A DNA stretch of 64,000 nt from Dyadobacter arcticus (GCF_011762185.1 NZ_JAASQJ010000004.1:124001-188000), one strand, 5' to 3'; counted from the stretch's first letter, positions 50,692-59,340 are shown. Notes: generated from the sequence alone by a model not told the origin. Translations and numbers: made by a program.

Positions 50692-51441
50692 ATGATCAAG
50701 GAAAAACGTTTTGCTTACATTCTTGACAAACTCCGGGACAATGATCAGGTAGCATTCGCCCAGCTCAGCACCGATCTGCGTGTTTCCGAAGATACGATCA
50801 GAAGGGACATAGAAGCGCTGTCCAGTAGCGGGTTACTGATGAAAGTTAGGGGCGGCGCAATACCGCGCTCGCATAATCCGCTGTCTTTTAAAGAAAGGAT
50901 TGGCTATCTGAAAGATGATAAGGAAATCATCGCACTCAAAGCGCAACCGTTAGTCAAAAGTGGACAAACCGTTTTTTTGGATGGTGGTACTTCCGTTCTT
51001 ACCCTGGTTTCACTTTTGCCGACTGATATTAAATTGACTGTGATAACCAATAACACTGCCATTATTCCTGCACTTACTGCATATCAGGGAGTTCGGTTAA
51101 TCTTGCTGGGTGGATCATACCTGAAAGAATCAGAAACAATTGTGGGTTTGACAGCAATCAAAATGGTCGAAAATTTTCAGGCTGATTTATATTTTATGGG
51201 AATATGCGCGCTGGATACGCAAAGAGGCGTTACAGCAAATTATATGGAGGAAGCGGAACTGAAGCAGGCAATGCTTAGGCACTCCGGAACGGCAGTTGCG
51301 CTCAGTACTTATGATAAGCTCGAAACCTATGAAAGTTACCGCGTCTGCCCCATTGAAAGCCTGGATTATATTATTACTGAGGTTGATGCTTCGAATGCGA
51401 AATTAAAATTGTTCCGGGAAGCTGGGGTGAAGATTTTGTAG
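50692..51441 (+). CDS. DeoR/GlpR family transcriptional regulator
   Basis: 249 residues from ATG 50692 (MIKEKRFAYIL). An in-frame start at 50638 would translate the palindrome and is rejected. The N-terminal winged HTH reads AFAQLSTDLRVSEDTIRRDIEAL (near 20-42), followed by the family's MKVRGGAI linker. The sensor domain has DGGTSVLTLVSLLP and VITNNTAIIPAL, the sugar-phosphate binding fold. DeoR regulators answer to phosphorylated sugars. It faces an MFS gene across a 52-bp palindrome. A 33-bp palindromic repeat begins two bases after its stop codon. Confidence 0.93.
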   Translation: MIKEKRFAYILDKLRDNDQVAFAQLSTDLRVSEDTIRRDIEALSSSGLLMKVRGGAIPRSHNPLSFKERIGYLKDDKEIIALKAQPLVKSGQTVFLDGGTSVLTLVSLLPTDIKLTVITNNTAIIPALTAYQGVRLILLGGSYLKESETIVGLTAIKMVENFQADLYFMGICALDTQRGVTANYMEEAELKQAMLRHSGTAVALSTYDKLETYESYRVCPIESLDYIITEVDASNAKLKLFREAGVKIL

Positions 51442-51443
51442 TT

Positions 51444-51476
51444 AGACTTACCAGGTTTCCAAAACCTGGTAAGTCT
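51444..51476. repeat. 33-bp palindrome, copy C (probable terminator)
   Basis: Starts AGACTTACCAGGTTT; arms pair except at the innermost position around the centre. It differs from copy B at three stem positions, and in each the partner base has changed as well. It begins two bases after the deoR stop, and T5 follows at 51478, so it probably also ends transcription between the convergent deoR and GMC genes. Confidence 0.85.
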
Positions 51477-51483
51477 GTTTTTA

Positions 51484-53205
51484 CTAAATATTCTTTTTCT
51501 TCGATTCTTTTACCGCAAAATCAACTGCACGGGCTGTGAGCGCCATGTAGGTTAATGATGGATTTACGCAGGAAGCCGAGGTCATTGCGGCACCATCTGT
51601 TACAAATACATTTTTAACCGAATGAAGCTGATTATTGCCATTAAGAACTGATGTTTTAGGATCGCGACCCATTCTGGCTGTGCCCATTTCATGGATAGCC
51701 ATTCCCAGGTAAGATCCGTTATCATGGGTTTTCACATTTTTAAGCCCAGACTTTTCCAGCATCTCGGCCGCATCATTCATCATATCCACCCGCATTTTTT
51801 TCTCGTTTTCACGAAGGTCAGCGTCAAATACGACGGTAGGGATGCCGAATTTGTCTTTCTTTTCCTTACTGAGGTACATGTAATTTTCGTGGTATGGCAA
51901 TGTTTCACCAAAACCACCAAAACCCATTGTCCAGTTACCTGGAGTGGTAAGTTCATCCTTGAAATCGGCCCCAAACGCAAGCTCAGCCACATTTCGCTGC
52001 CACCCCTGACGACCGCCGCCACCCTGGTATCCAAAGCCGCGCAAATAATCACGTTTATCTGACCCTATGTTCCGATAACGGGGAACATAAATTCCATTGG
52101 CACGACGACCGAAGTAATATTTGTCGAGGTCACCTTCCCAAACGCCGCTCGCACCTGTTCTGAAATGGTGGTCCATCAGGTTATGTCCCAGCTCTCCCGA
52201 GTCATTGCCCATTCCATTTGGAAAACGGGCAGAAGTTGAATTCAACAGCAATGCACTGGAAGCGATAGCGCTGGCACATACAAAAATGAGGTTAGCAAAA
52301 TACTCCTTCTCTTGCAAGGTGGTCGTGTCTACAATCCGAACTCCCGTTGCGCGTCCGCCTGATTTTTTAGCGTCGTAAATGATTTCCCGCACCGCGGAGT
52401 CAGGGCGCAAAGTCAGTAAACCCGTTTTTACTGCTGGCGGCAACGTACTTGATTGCGTACTGAAATAGGCGCCGTACGGACATCCGTATGAGCAGCGGTT
52501 TCGGTACTGGCACGGAGAGCGGCCTCCTTCCAATTGTATTTTGGTAGGTTGGGATAAGTTTGCTACCCTGCCTATGGTCATGTTACGGCCTGGGAATTCC
52601 TTTTCAAGGCGTTTGCGAACCTCTTTTTCAACGAAATACATATCCATGGGCGGAATGAAATCGGAGTCAGGCAACTGCGGAAGGCCGAGTTTTTCCCCTG
52701 AAATCCCTACATGCTTTTCAACATAGGAGTACCAAGGCGCAATATCCTTATAGCGGATTGGCCAGTCAACGGCAACCCCGTCTTTCAGGTTTGCTTCAAA
52801 ATCAATATCGCTAAGCCGGTACGACTGACGTCCCCACATGATCGATTTCCCACCAACAATGTTCGGCCTGAACCAGTCGAACCGTTTTTTCTCTTCGTAA
52901 GGAGCGTCCATATCATTCATCCAGTATTTCTCCGTCATTTCATTGTACGGATAATCGCGGGATAAAAATGGGTGGGTTTCCTTTTGCTTTACGGTAAGAC
53001 GTCCATTATACTGGGTTTCCCAAGGGGCTTTCAGCGCATTTTCATAACCCGTAACGTGTTCAAGATTCTTGCCTTTTTCAAGCATTAAAACTTTAAGTCC
53101 TTTTTCGGTAAGTTCCTTCGCAGCCCAGCCGCCCGAAACGCCCGAGCCGATCACTATTGCATCGTAGGTTACTTCCTTTAATGCATCTATGTTTAGATTC
53201 GCCAT
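51484..53205 (-). CDS. GMC oxidoreductase, FAD-dependent sugar/polyol dehydrogenase large subunit
   Basis: 573 residues. The FAD-binding Rossmann motif is AIVIGSGVSGGWAAKELTEKG (near 16-36). The C-terminal catalytic His is H505 in HEMGTARMG, followed by FVTDGAAMTSASCVNPSLT. A cysteine motif C232-x5-C238-x3-C242 in the substrate-domain loop matches the spacing of the 3Fe-4S cluster ligands of FAD-glucose dehydrogenases. It probably oxidises a sugar or sugar alcohol in the periplasm and passes electrons to the respiratory chain. Its small subunit is encoded just upstream (14-base gap). No cytochrome c subunit is adjacent. Confidence 0.93.
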   Translation of the reverse strand: MANLNIDALKEVTYDAIVIGSGVSGGWAAKELTEKGLKVLMLEKGKNLEHVTGYENALKAPWETQYNGRLTVKQKETHPFLSRDYPYNEMTEKYWMNDMDAPYEEKKRFDWFRPNIVGGKSIMWGRQSYRLSDIDFEANLKDGVAVDWPIRYKDIAPWYSYVEKHVGISGEKLGLPQLPDSDFIPPMDMYFVEKEVRKRLEKEFPGRNMTIGRVANLSQPTKIQLEGGRSPCQYRNRCSYGCPYGAYFSTQSSTLPPAVKTGLLTLRPDSAVREIIYDAKKSGGRATGVRIVDTTTLQEKEYFANLIFVCASAIASSALLLNSTSARFPNGMGNDSGELGHNLMDHHFRTGASGVWEGDLDKYYFGRRANGIYVPRYRNIGSDKRDYLRGFGYQGGGGRQGWQRNVAELAFGADFKDELTTPGNWTMGFGGFGETLPYHENYMYLSKEKKDKFGIPTVVFDADLRENEKKMRVDMMNDAAEMLEKSGLKNVKTHDNGSYLGMAIHEMGTARMGRDPKTSVLNGNNQLHSVKNVFVTDGAAMTSASCVNPSLTYMALTARAVDFAVKESKKKNI

Positions 53206-53219
53206 TATTAAATGAGGTT

Positions 53220-53774
53220 TTAGGGATTACTCGCGTTAGAAAGATATAAGGCCCAGCCTTTCTGGCCTTTTGGCATAGGCCAATCACCGTCAAACCGGCC
53301 AGGGGTGGGAAGGTAGTCCAGTGCCTGGGTTGCGCCAATTTCAGATGTGAAATAGCCTGTCACGGTCAGTCCTTTTACTTGCAAAAAGAATGGCTTGTCT
53401 GAAATGGTAGTCTTTTTGATAATCTCTGTTTTCTGAACTGCATCCAATGCAGAAAAGCCTTTGCTGTAAATTTCCTTACTAAGTGCATCTATCTTTTCGA
53501 GACCTGTAAAGAATGTCTTTTGTTCTGCGAGCGGATAACAGTCTTTTATAACCCTTAAAATAAACTTTTCGGCACCAGCAGCTTTGGCTCCTGGAGTGCT
53601 GGTTGTGGGAATTATGGTGTCGGCTACATCGGCCAGGAGCGTTTCCTGGGCATCTGAAACTAGAATTGATGGGCCAAAATTGAGTTTTTCGCCCATAATT
53701 CCCGCCATCAAGGGTGCCGAAAGGCTACCGCCTACCAGCATGGTTATTCTTTCAACGGCTTCTCTACGATTCAT
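53220..53774 (-). CDS. Gluconate 2-dehydrogenase subunit 3 family (gamma subunit)
   Basis: 184 residues. The N-terminus MNRREAVERITMLVGGSLSAPL carries a twin-arginine-like signal, consistent with Tat export together with its FAD-loaded partner. The body has the family's DVADTIIPTTSTPGAKAAGAEKFI region and ends with GRFDGDWPMPKGQKGWAL. These small subunits act as hitchhiker chaperones needed for maturation and export of GMC dehydrogenases. It lies directly upstream of the GMC gene in the gamma-alpha order known from FAD-glucose dehydrogenases. Confidence 0.92.
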   Translation of the reverse strand: MNRREAVERITMLVGGSLSAPLMAGIMGEKLNFGPSILVSDAQETLLADVADTIIPTTSTPGAKAAGAEKFILRVIKDCYPLAEQKTFFTGLEKIDALSKEIYSKGFSALDAVQKTEIIKKTTISDKPFFLQVKGLTVTGYFTSEIGATQALDYLPTPGRFDGDWPMPKGQKGWALYLSNASNP

Positions 53775-54199
53775 GATAAAGGATTTAATGTCAATTAAAA
53801 CACCACAATAAAATATTCGCTAAATATAATGTTCCCTCAGTATAGATAATATAATGAATTAACAAGTTGTCAAGTTTTGAAAACTACTTTTCAAGTCGTA
53901 GAACTATCAGGTGATTGCAAATGATCACTCACAGCGGAGGCTTATCAAAGTAAAAAGAGTTGGCTTTTTTCCGAAGGCTCAACCAATGTAACCGATCGCT
54001 AATCGAATTTTATATGAGCGGGAGAGAAGAAGCATATTTGATTAATATTCTGAACCGAATAGTGCTAAGAACTACGCCATGGTGCCCTACCTGGCCAGCT
54101 ATTCAAAAGGTTAAGTAATAGAGGAACGTTGAGTAAATAATGCAAATATCTTCCCTGAAATTTCAGGGAAGATATTTTTTTTGGAAGGAAATGGAAAAT
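53775..54199. other. Noncoding region with possible gene remnant
   Basis: No intact gene seen. A plus-strand frame at about 54045-54113 reads NSAKNYAMVPYLASYSKG then stop; it is open only after an in-frame TAA and may be a decayed 3' end. A perfect palindrome and T tract follow at 54144-54182, as if closing a plus-strand transcript that has no visible gene. Confidence 0.5.
54144..54182 (+). terminator. Perfect 34-bp palindrome with T tract
   Basis: Two 17-base arms (54144-54160 and 54161-54177) pair completely with no spacer, and a run of T (54175-54182) follows. The T tract is on the plus strand only, so it should terminate plus-strand transcription; on the minus strand it can only act as a 3' hairpin for the gene at 54200. 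Confidence 0.8.
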
Positions 54200-54577
54200 T
54201 TATTGAATGGGGTAGGAGTTGCCCTCAGAGATAATTAGTACCTGTTTTCGTCTTCTCGGATTGTATTTGACATGAACCTTACTCCCAATTTTGAAAAATT
54301 GGAGCTGCGTTGAAGTGGCGTAAATAGTCACTTCAGTTACATAGTTCCGCTCATTTTCAGGGTGGATTTGTAGGCCCAGTCTTATCGGTCTTAAAGTTTG
54401 ACCTTCCGTAGGTCTTATCTGTTCCAAACTAAGTATTGTTGCTGTCGATCGTATTCCAAACTGAACTAGAAATCTAAAATCCCTGGCCTTTTGAAGATGC
54501 AGAAGAAATCTTACGAGGGCAAATATTGCTACGGTAAGTGTCGTAACGAACAGTTTCCAAAAAGTGAAAGAGTGCAT
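54200..54577 (-). CDS. Small membrane-anchored protein, function unknown
   Basis: 125 residues. One hydrophobic N-terminal helix (FWKLFVTTLTVAIFALVRFLLHL, about 6-28) is followed by a beta-rich domain with RSTATILSLEQIRPTEGQ, then RPIRLGLQIHPENER, and KIGSKVHVKYNPRRRKQVLI. The last part, a G-x-x-V-x-V-x-Y-x-P motif, resembles DUF3592-like and other small envelope domains in which a TM helix is followed by a short strand bundle. I cannot name the family with confidence. It stands alone, about 180 bases upstream of the response-regulator gene's stop. Confidence 0.65.
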   Translation of the reverse strand: MHSFTFWKLFVTTLTVAIFALVRFLLHLQKARDFRFLVQFGIRSTATILSLEQIRPTEGQTLRPIRLGLQIHPENERNYVTEVTIYATSTQLQFFKIGSKVHVKYNPRRRKQVLIISEGNSYPIQ

Positions 54578-54758
54578 TGTCTTTGATTACATTGACTGAC
54601 GTTCAAGGAAGTCGAAGGTCTGTCATTCACCAAAAGAAATGAGCCTGTGGTTAGAAATATCTGATTACCGGGTGTTAGAGTTATTTTCAGGTAATGGAAT
54701 TAGTTTGAAATTGAAGCAAATGAGAAGTCTCCGTTTTATCGTGGTAGATCCTGAAGAT

Positions 54759-55397
54759 TTACTTGACTTCGGGAATATATAACCTGTGCTGAATTGCATA
54801 AACAATGAGGTCGGTGGTTCGCTTTACCTTTAATTTTTCCATGACGCTCCTATGGTAATATTGCACCGTGTGGGCGCTTAATTTGAGATCAAAGGCAATT
54901 TCTTTAATTGTACGACCACTGCACACCTTTTGCAAAACCTCCTTCTCTCGTGGCGAAAGATGAAGAACGACCTGATCATCTGAGAATACGCTATTGATCA
55001 GATTTTGTCTTAAATCACTGCTTATATACTGTTTGCCGTTGGCTACTTGCTGGATTGCTTCCTTAAACTCTTCAAAAACGATCAGTCTTGAAAGGATTCC
55101 ATTTGCCCCTCTTCTGATCGCCTGTTTAATGGATTGTGCGTCCGTCGCTGAGGAAAACACGACGATTTTCATATCGGCGGAAAGTGTTGCTTTGCACGTT
55201 TCCAATAAATCTAATCCGTTAGGTCCAGGCATTGTCAGGTCCATCACTAGTATGTCGGGCGGATTGTTGCTTCGAATATCCAGGAATTCCCGACCATCTG
55301 TATAGATTTCTACCTCGCTTACCTCCGGGACTAAAAGCATCAGATTTTTCAATGCGCTGATCAACAGCATGCTCTCATCCACTAAAATTACATCCAT
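54759..55397 (-). CDS. Orphan NarL/FixJ-type response regulator
   Basis: 212 residues. The receiver domain has the phospho-acceptor D53 in ILVMDLTMP, the acidic pair D7/E8, and S82/S83 at the switch position. The conserved Lys is replaced: GANGILSRL has Arg104 where GANGYLLK is usual, which may change phosphorylation-dependent switching. The C-terminal LuxR HTH is LSPREKEVLQKVCSGRTIKEIAFDL to SAHTVQYYHRSVMEKLKVK (about 147-190). No histidine kinase is adjacent. It is divergent from the T9SS gene at 56042, with a 640-base noncoding region between them. Confidence 0.9.
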   Translation of the reverse strand: MDVILVDESMLLISALKNLMLLVPEVSEVEIYTDGREFLDIRSNNPPDILVMDLTMPGPNGLDLLETCKATLSADMKIVVFSSATDAQSIKQAIRRGANGILSRLIVFEEFKEAIQQVANGKQYISSDLRQNLINSVFSDDQVVLHLSPREKEVLQKVCSGRTIKEIAFDLKLSAHTVQYYHRSVMEKLKVKRTTDLIVYAIQHRLYIPEVK

Positions 55398-56041
55398 AGA
55401 ATTATTTCTAATTACTTAGACCTAGTTGGATAAACCTCTAATGGCACTAGTTACTATCATATGTGCCTGAACTTGCGAGATGAAGAATATTGATAGGTTG
55501 ATCTCTGTTGTTGCTTGATATATTAATGTAATTATTCAATTAACTATGGCTGACTGCGCCGTAAGCAACAAAAAACTTATTTAATGGTAGAATAATGATA
55601 AAAATAGACTTTTTTGTAGCTATAAATTTATTTTTCGTAGCTAGTATTTTTAGCTTATACCCCAAAACTGAGGGGTACAATAATAGTAATAATATGCGGG
55701 TTTTTTTTGAGTTAATTAATGATAAATTTGCAAGTAACTAGTGGTTCTACATGTAAGTAGTATAGCTATTATCGAAGTTATTTTATATCAACAGAAGCAG
55801 ATTTAGTAATCATCGCAATTTTAAACCATCATGAAACAACCTTTACATCAGCCCCAAATCCAACCGTGTCAGCCGTCCTCCTCCTAAAATTGAACTGACC
55901 TTTCAAAATAACCAACACCACCATAATCTGATTTGCCAATCCTAACTGACGTACAACGTGGTCGGTTGTGTTTTGCTGTGCAGAAAACCTACGTTCCTTT
56001 ATTCAAATAATCATCTACTATTTCATTCAAATTTTACTATT
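55398..56041. other. Long AT-rich noncoding region between response regulator and T9SS gene
   Basis: No convincing gene. Three similar T5-rich elements occur at near-regular spacing: TTTTTGTAGCTA (55611-55622), TTTTTCGTAGCTA (55631-55643) and TTTTTAGCT (55647-55655). A hairpin follows (TACCCC 55658-55663 with GGGGTA 55672-55677). A tiny frame from ATG 55830 encodes 18 residues only. The repeats could be regulator sites; the region is also long enough for an untranslated leader or small RNA. Confidence 0.5.
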
Positions 56042-58021
56042 ATGAAAAGCTCTATCACCCGCCTGATTCGGAAATTACGCTTGTTGTCACTTTTCGCTTG
56101 TGTGACATTAATTGCAATGGCGCCGGATGCCGTTGGTCAACAATATGTTTCTTCTACGACAGTTTTTGAAGGCTCTAATGCGCCTGCAGACGCCATAGTG
56201 ACCAATGAGGCCAATGTAAACAACGCTCCGGACGGGAACGTTGCCACCATTTTTGTTGAAGGAGTAACCGTCAATATCGCTGGCCTCCAAGTAACGAGGT
56301 CAAGCAATGCCCGGTTAGTCATGACATTTAGTCCGGGAATTGCCGCCGGTGTTACAACTTATGTTCGCATAAGTGATTTTAACTCCGATGTTATAGCTCT
56401 CAAGGTGGATGAATTGGTTGGTGTGCTTGGCCTGCTGAACACCGGTGCACTTACCTTTTCCTCTAATGGAGGTGCAGCTACGACTGGTACTTTGGTTAGA
56501 AACGCCGCCAATGAGCTTTTTTTAGCTATAACACCGCCAAACGCCTATACCGCTGTTAGCATTGGATTAAATTTTGCTGCGGCAGCAACTGTTGGTCTTG
56601 GAAATTTGTCCATGGACATTGATTATGCCGTCGCATATACCAACACAACCTTTACAGCTTGTGAGTCCATTTTGCGGTTCACTAACTCCGATCCTGAGGC
56701 CACAGGTGTTAGTCTATCATTGACAGATGCACTCAAGGATCCGGAAGAAGCAATAGATGATATAATTAATACGACGAACTTTTCCACTCTTCAGACAGGT
56801 GAGGTCACCGCTCTTGCGCAGATATCACAGGTTATAGATTTGACCAAAACAGTTCCGGGAACTACCGAGATAGTTGCAACTGTATCCAAAATTGGCCTGC
56901 TGCTAGATGTATCAGCCTTGGGGAATATTTTTATTCAAGCAAAGCTCGGCAATGCCTTTGTAGGTCCCCGGCGGACCCTTTCAAGCCTGCTACTAGGGGT
57001 GAATTTACTTGATTTTAATAGTTCGTCGCTAGTAACTGTTGCCTTTGCGCCGGGAACTAGCTATGATGGTATTTCTATAACAGTTGGCGGAGTAGTAGAC
57101 GTTTTGACATCAATAAACATTCACGAAGTTAGTGCTCGCTCTCCGGTCACTTTTACAGGCGGGCGTCTATTGACTGGTCGAGCAGGCACCATAATCAATA
57201 GGAATCTGATTGATGCAACACTCAACGTTACACCTAGTCTTCCTGGATTCTCAATTGGATGCGGAGCTTCCACTAGTTTCACATACGAATTTTTTGAGGT
57301 TACAGGGCCTGCTGGTGGTAGAGTTTTGGCCGGCAGTTTGCCGCCGTCGTTTGCATTGACTGGTGGCACAACCGCCCTGTTTGGTACACCGGCAGAAGGA
57401 GAGTTTGGAATATTTAACTTTGATGTACAGGCTACCAACAGTTTCGGACAGTCAGCAATTACTACTTTCGTACTTATTCTTGAAGACCCACTCCCCGTCA
57501 ACCTAGTTGAATTCAACGCAAAACCAGAAGGTACAACTACACTACTCTCATGGTCTACAGCTTCTGAATCCAATAGCGACCGATTTGATGTGGAACGCAG
57601 CCAAAGCGGAAGGGATTGGGAAAAAATTGGTTCGGTTAAGTCCAATCAAGAAAGCAGCGATCTGAAATATTACAGCTTTTCAGATAACAAACCACTCGAT
57701 GGACAAAATCTTTATCGGTTGAAAATGATTGATCTGGATGAGACATTTGCCTACAGCCGCATTGAAAATGTGAACTTCTCGTCAACAGCGTTCTTGTATC
57801 CGAATCCGGTCGTCGGCAATGAAAATTTGAACATCAATGCCACGGATTGGACTAAAGTTAAATCAGTGAAAGTGATTAACGCGATGGGAAAAACAGTGTT
57901 TGAAGCCAGCAACGCGCTGTCTACGGGAATTAATACTAAAAATCTTGCAGCAGGTGCCTATTTCGTGAAGATGGTCCATATCAATGGAAGCATTACCACG
58001 CACAAATTTGTAAGACAATAG
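56042..58021 (+). CDS. Secreted protein with T9SS type-A sorting domain
   Basis: 659 residues from ATG 56042 (MKSSITRLIRKLRLLSLFAC), which starts a signal peptide; an in-frame start 28 codons upstream lacks family support. The N-terminal two-thirds is Ala/Val/Thr-rich, repetitive beta-sheet sequence of unknown fold. A putative Ig domain (He_PIG-like: GRVLAGSLPPSFALTGGTTA, then LFGTPAEGEFGIFNF) lies at about 415-480, then the common LPVNLVEFNAKPEG module. The type-A sorting domain closes the protein (FLYPNPVVGNENLNIN to GAYFVKMVHING). It is exported by type IX secretion and probably surface-attached; no catalytic motif is visible. Confidence 0.88.
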   Translation: MKSSITRLIRKLRLLSLFACVTLIAMAPDAVGQQYVSSTTVFEGSNAPADAIVTNEANVNNAPDGNVATIFVEGVTVNIAGLQVTRSSNARLVMTFSPGIAAGVTTYVRISDFNSDVIALKVDELVGVLGLLNTGALTFSSNGGAATTGTLVRNAANELFLAITPPNAYTAVSIGLNFAAAATVGLGNLSMDIDYAVAYTNTTFTACESILRFTNSDPEATGVSLSLTDALKDPEEAIDDIINTTNFSTLQTGEVTALAQISQVIDLTKTVPGTTEIVATVSKIGLLLDVSALGNIFIQAKLGNAFVGPRRTLSSLLLGVNLLDFNSSSLVTVAFAPGTSYDGISITVGGVVDVLTSINIHEVSARSPVTFTGGRLLTGRAGTIINRNLIDATLNVTPSLPGFSIGCGASTSFTYEFFEVTGPAGGRVLAGSLPPSFALTGGTTALFGTPAEGEFGIFNFDVQATNSFGQSAITTFVLILEDPLPVNLVEFNAKPEGTTTLLSWSTASESNSDRFDVERSQSGRDWEKIGSVKSNQESSDLKYYSFSDNKPLDGQNLYRLKMIDLDETFAYSRIENVNFSSTAFLYPNPVVGNENLNINATDWTKVKSVKVINAMGKTVFEASNALSTGINTKNLAAGAYFVKMVHINGSITTHKFVRQ

Positions 58022-58044
58022 TCCTGTTCAACACGATACACATG

Positions 58045-58077
58045 CAAACCGCTGAGTTATCTCAGCGGTTTGTTTTT
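58045..58077 (+). terminator. Terminator after the T9SS gene
   Basis: A 12-base perfect stem (CAAACCGCTGAG with its complement) has a TTAT loop and five T residues, starting 24 bases after the stop codon. Confidence 0.9.
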
Positions 58078-58188
58078 ATTTTGCAGCTACACAAATCATT
58101 TGTTTAGTTGAGTAAAGATTTACTTGTGGATCGGTATATTTGCGCACAATCCGCTTAAATAGTATATAGACAACGTTCAGTAAACAAT

Positions 58189-58689
58189 ATGGCAGGAAGA
58201 AGAGGCAAAAAAGCCAAGGTTAAAAAAGTTTTCATACTCTTGTTAAAATGGATTAGCGCTATTGTCCCTGTCTGCGCATTTATTTACATCCTTTATTATT
58301 ATAAACAATTTGACTTCTTAAAGGCCAAACCGGTGATCACCTCTAAAACAGAGGTCATCAGCCAGCCAGACTCTTCTAGTCTAATTTCCATAGAAGCGAA
58401 AGACAGGGTATTGAAAAAAATTAAAATCCTGGAAAATGAGTGGCATGCTGTTGGCGGAATCGCCATTCACAGTATGAACATCGAGAACACCGCTGCTAAA
58501 CGTTTGACAAGCGTTGAAGTTGAATTCAAATACCTCTCGGATACGCAAGCTGTGCTCACCTCCAAAATTGTAACAATTAAGACCTCCATCGCGCCCGGAA
58601 AGTCTGAAAAAGTCTCTGGCGTTAGCGTAGGTTATGTCAGCGGCAGTGCGGTAGGCTGCGACACAAGGGTCGTGAATGCAAGATTTTAG
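58189..58689 (+). CDS. Membrane-anchored protein, function unknown
   Basis: 166 residues. A very basic N-terminus (MAGRRGKKAKVKKVF) precedes one transmembrane helix (about 15-38), giving a type II topology with the rest in the periplasm. The outer part (about 75-166) is a small beta domain: WHAVGGIAIHSMNIENTAAK, then RLTSVEVEFKYLSD and TIKTSIAPGKSEKVSGVSVG. This layout resembles FxLYD-like or LEA-type accessory domains that describe interaction surfaces, not enzymes. I do not recognise a named family. It appears to be transcribed alone or with the small gene at 58803. Confidence 0.65.
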   Translation: MAGRRGKKAKVKKVFILLLKWISAIVPVCAFIYILYYYKQFDFLKAKPVITSKTEVISQPDSSSLISIEAKDRVLKKIKILENEWHAVGGIAIHSMNIENTAAKRLTSVEVEFKYLSDTQAVLTSKIVTIKTSIAPGKSEKVSGVSVGYVSGSAVGCDTRVVNARF

Positions 58690-58802
58690 TTCGGCTATTG
58701 TGGATTGATTTCCTCACTTAGGTCTTGACAGACAAAGTTTTAGCTGGTATAGTTTTTGAACAAATCTATCAGATTTTAAAACCTGACTGACTATCAAAGA
58801 TC

Positions 58803-58997
58803 ATGACACAGCTTCTTCAAAGTATCTATTTATTGGTTCCCTACCTATTCTCGATTATTCTAATCGGAGCTACACTGACAGGCATTTGGCTTGTTTTTCA
58901 ATTGAAGAGATCAGGCTCTTCGCAGCAATTCTCAGTAAGTGACCAACTGTTTATGAAACGCAATGCTGCTAGGTTAAGAAAGATACAACTTCACTAA
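58803..58997 (+). CDS. Small single-helix membrane protein, function unknown
   Basis: 64 residues. One long hydrophobic segment (IYLLVPYLFSIILIGATLTGIWLVFQL, about 8-34) is followed by a polar, basic tail (LKRSGSSQQFSVSDQLFMKR and more). Too short for a family call. An ATG start, a following terminator at 59011-59041 and codon-like composition make it a credible gene, but it could be a chance open frame. Confidence 0.5.
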   Translation: MTQLLQSIYLLVPYLFSIILIGATLTGIWLVFQLKRSGSSQQFSVSDQLFMKRNAARLRKIQLH

Positions 58998-59010
58998 CAA
59001 GACATAAAAA

Positions 59011-59041
59011 AACATCCCTGATGCAATGCAACCGGGATGTT
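59011..59041 (+). terminator. Probable terminator
   Basis: AACATCCC (59011-59018) pairs with GGGATGTT (59034-59041); the A run is upstream and only a short T4 run follows, so termination strength is uncertain. Confidence 0.6.
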
Positions 59042-59175
59042 CGATTTTACTCAACGTTATTGAAAACCTAGCTCGGTTTCCAAACACAAATTTAACAATT
59101 TCTTCACGTATAATTGCTCAATCGCAAGAAATAATAATTTTTATTACTCTTGTAATCCAATAAGTTAAGCATTTC

Positions 59176-59340
59176 CTATGCCTCAGCGGTTCGTACGGCA
59201 AGCACTGCATTTACGAAATTTTTCATGTCATCCGATGTGTACTGTTTTTCAATAACATCATACTCCTTCTCTCCAATAGAGAAATGCTTTCGGGGATCAT
59301 CCGAATAATTTAATCTATTGGATGCATCTTTGTACAGATA
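59176..59340 (-). pseudogene. Open frame without a start codon, possible gene remnant
   Basis: On the minus strand a 54-codon frame is open from just after a TGA (59341) to TAG at 59176. It reads DDPRKHFSIGEKEYDVIEKQ, then YTSDDMKNFVNAVLAVRTAEA, with a protein-like composition. There is no ATG, GTG or TTG in the first half; the only Met is at codon 34. It may be the 3' remnant of a lost gene or a protein using a CTG start. I do not recognise its family. It lies upstream of and antisense to the small gene at 59381. Confidence 0.35.
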
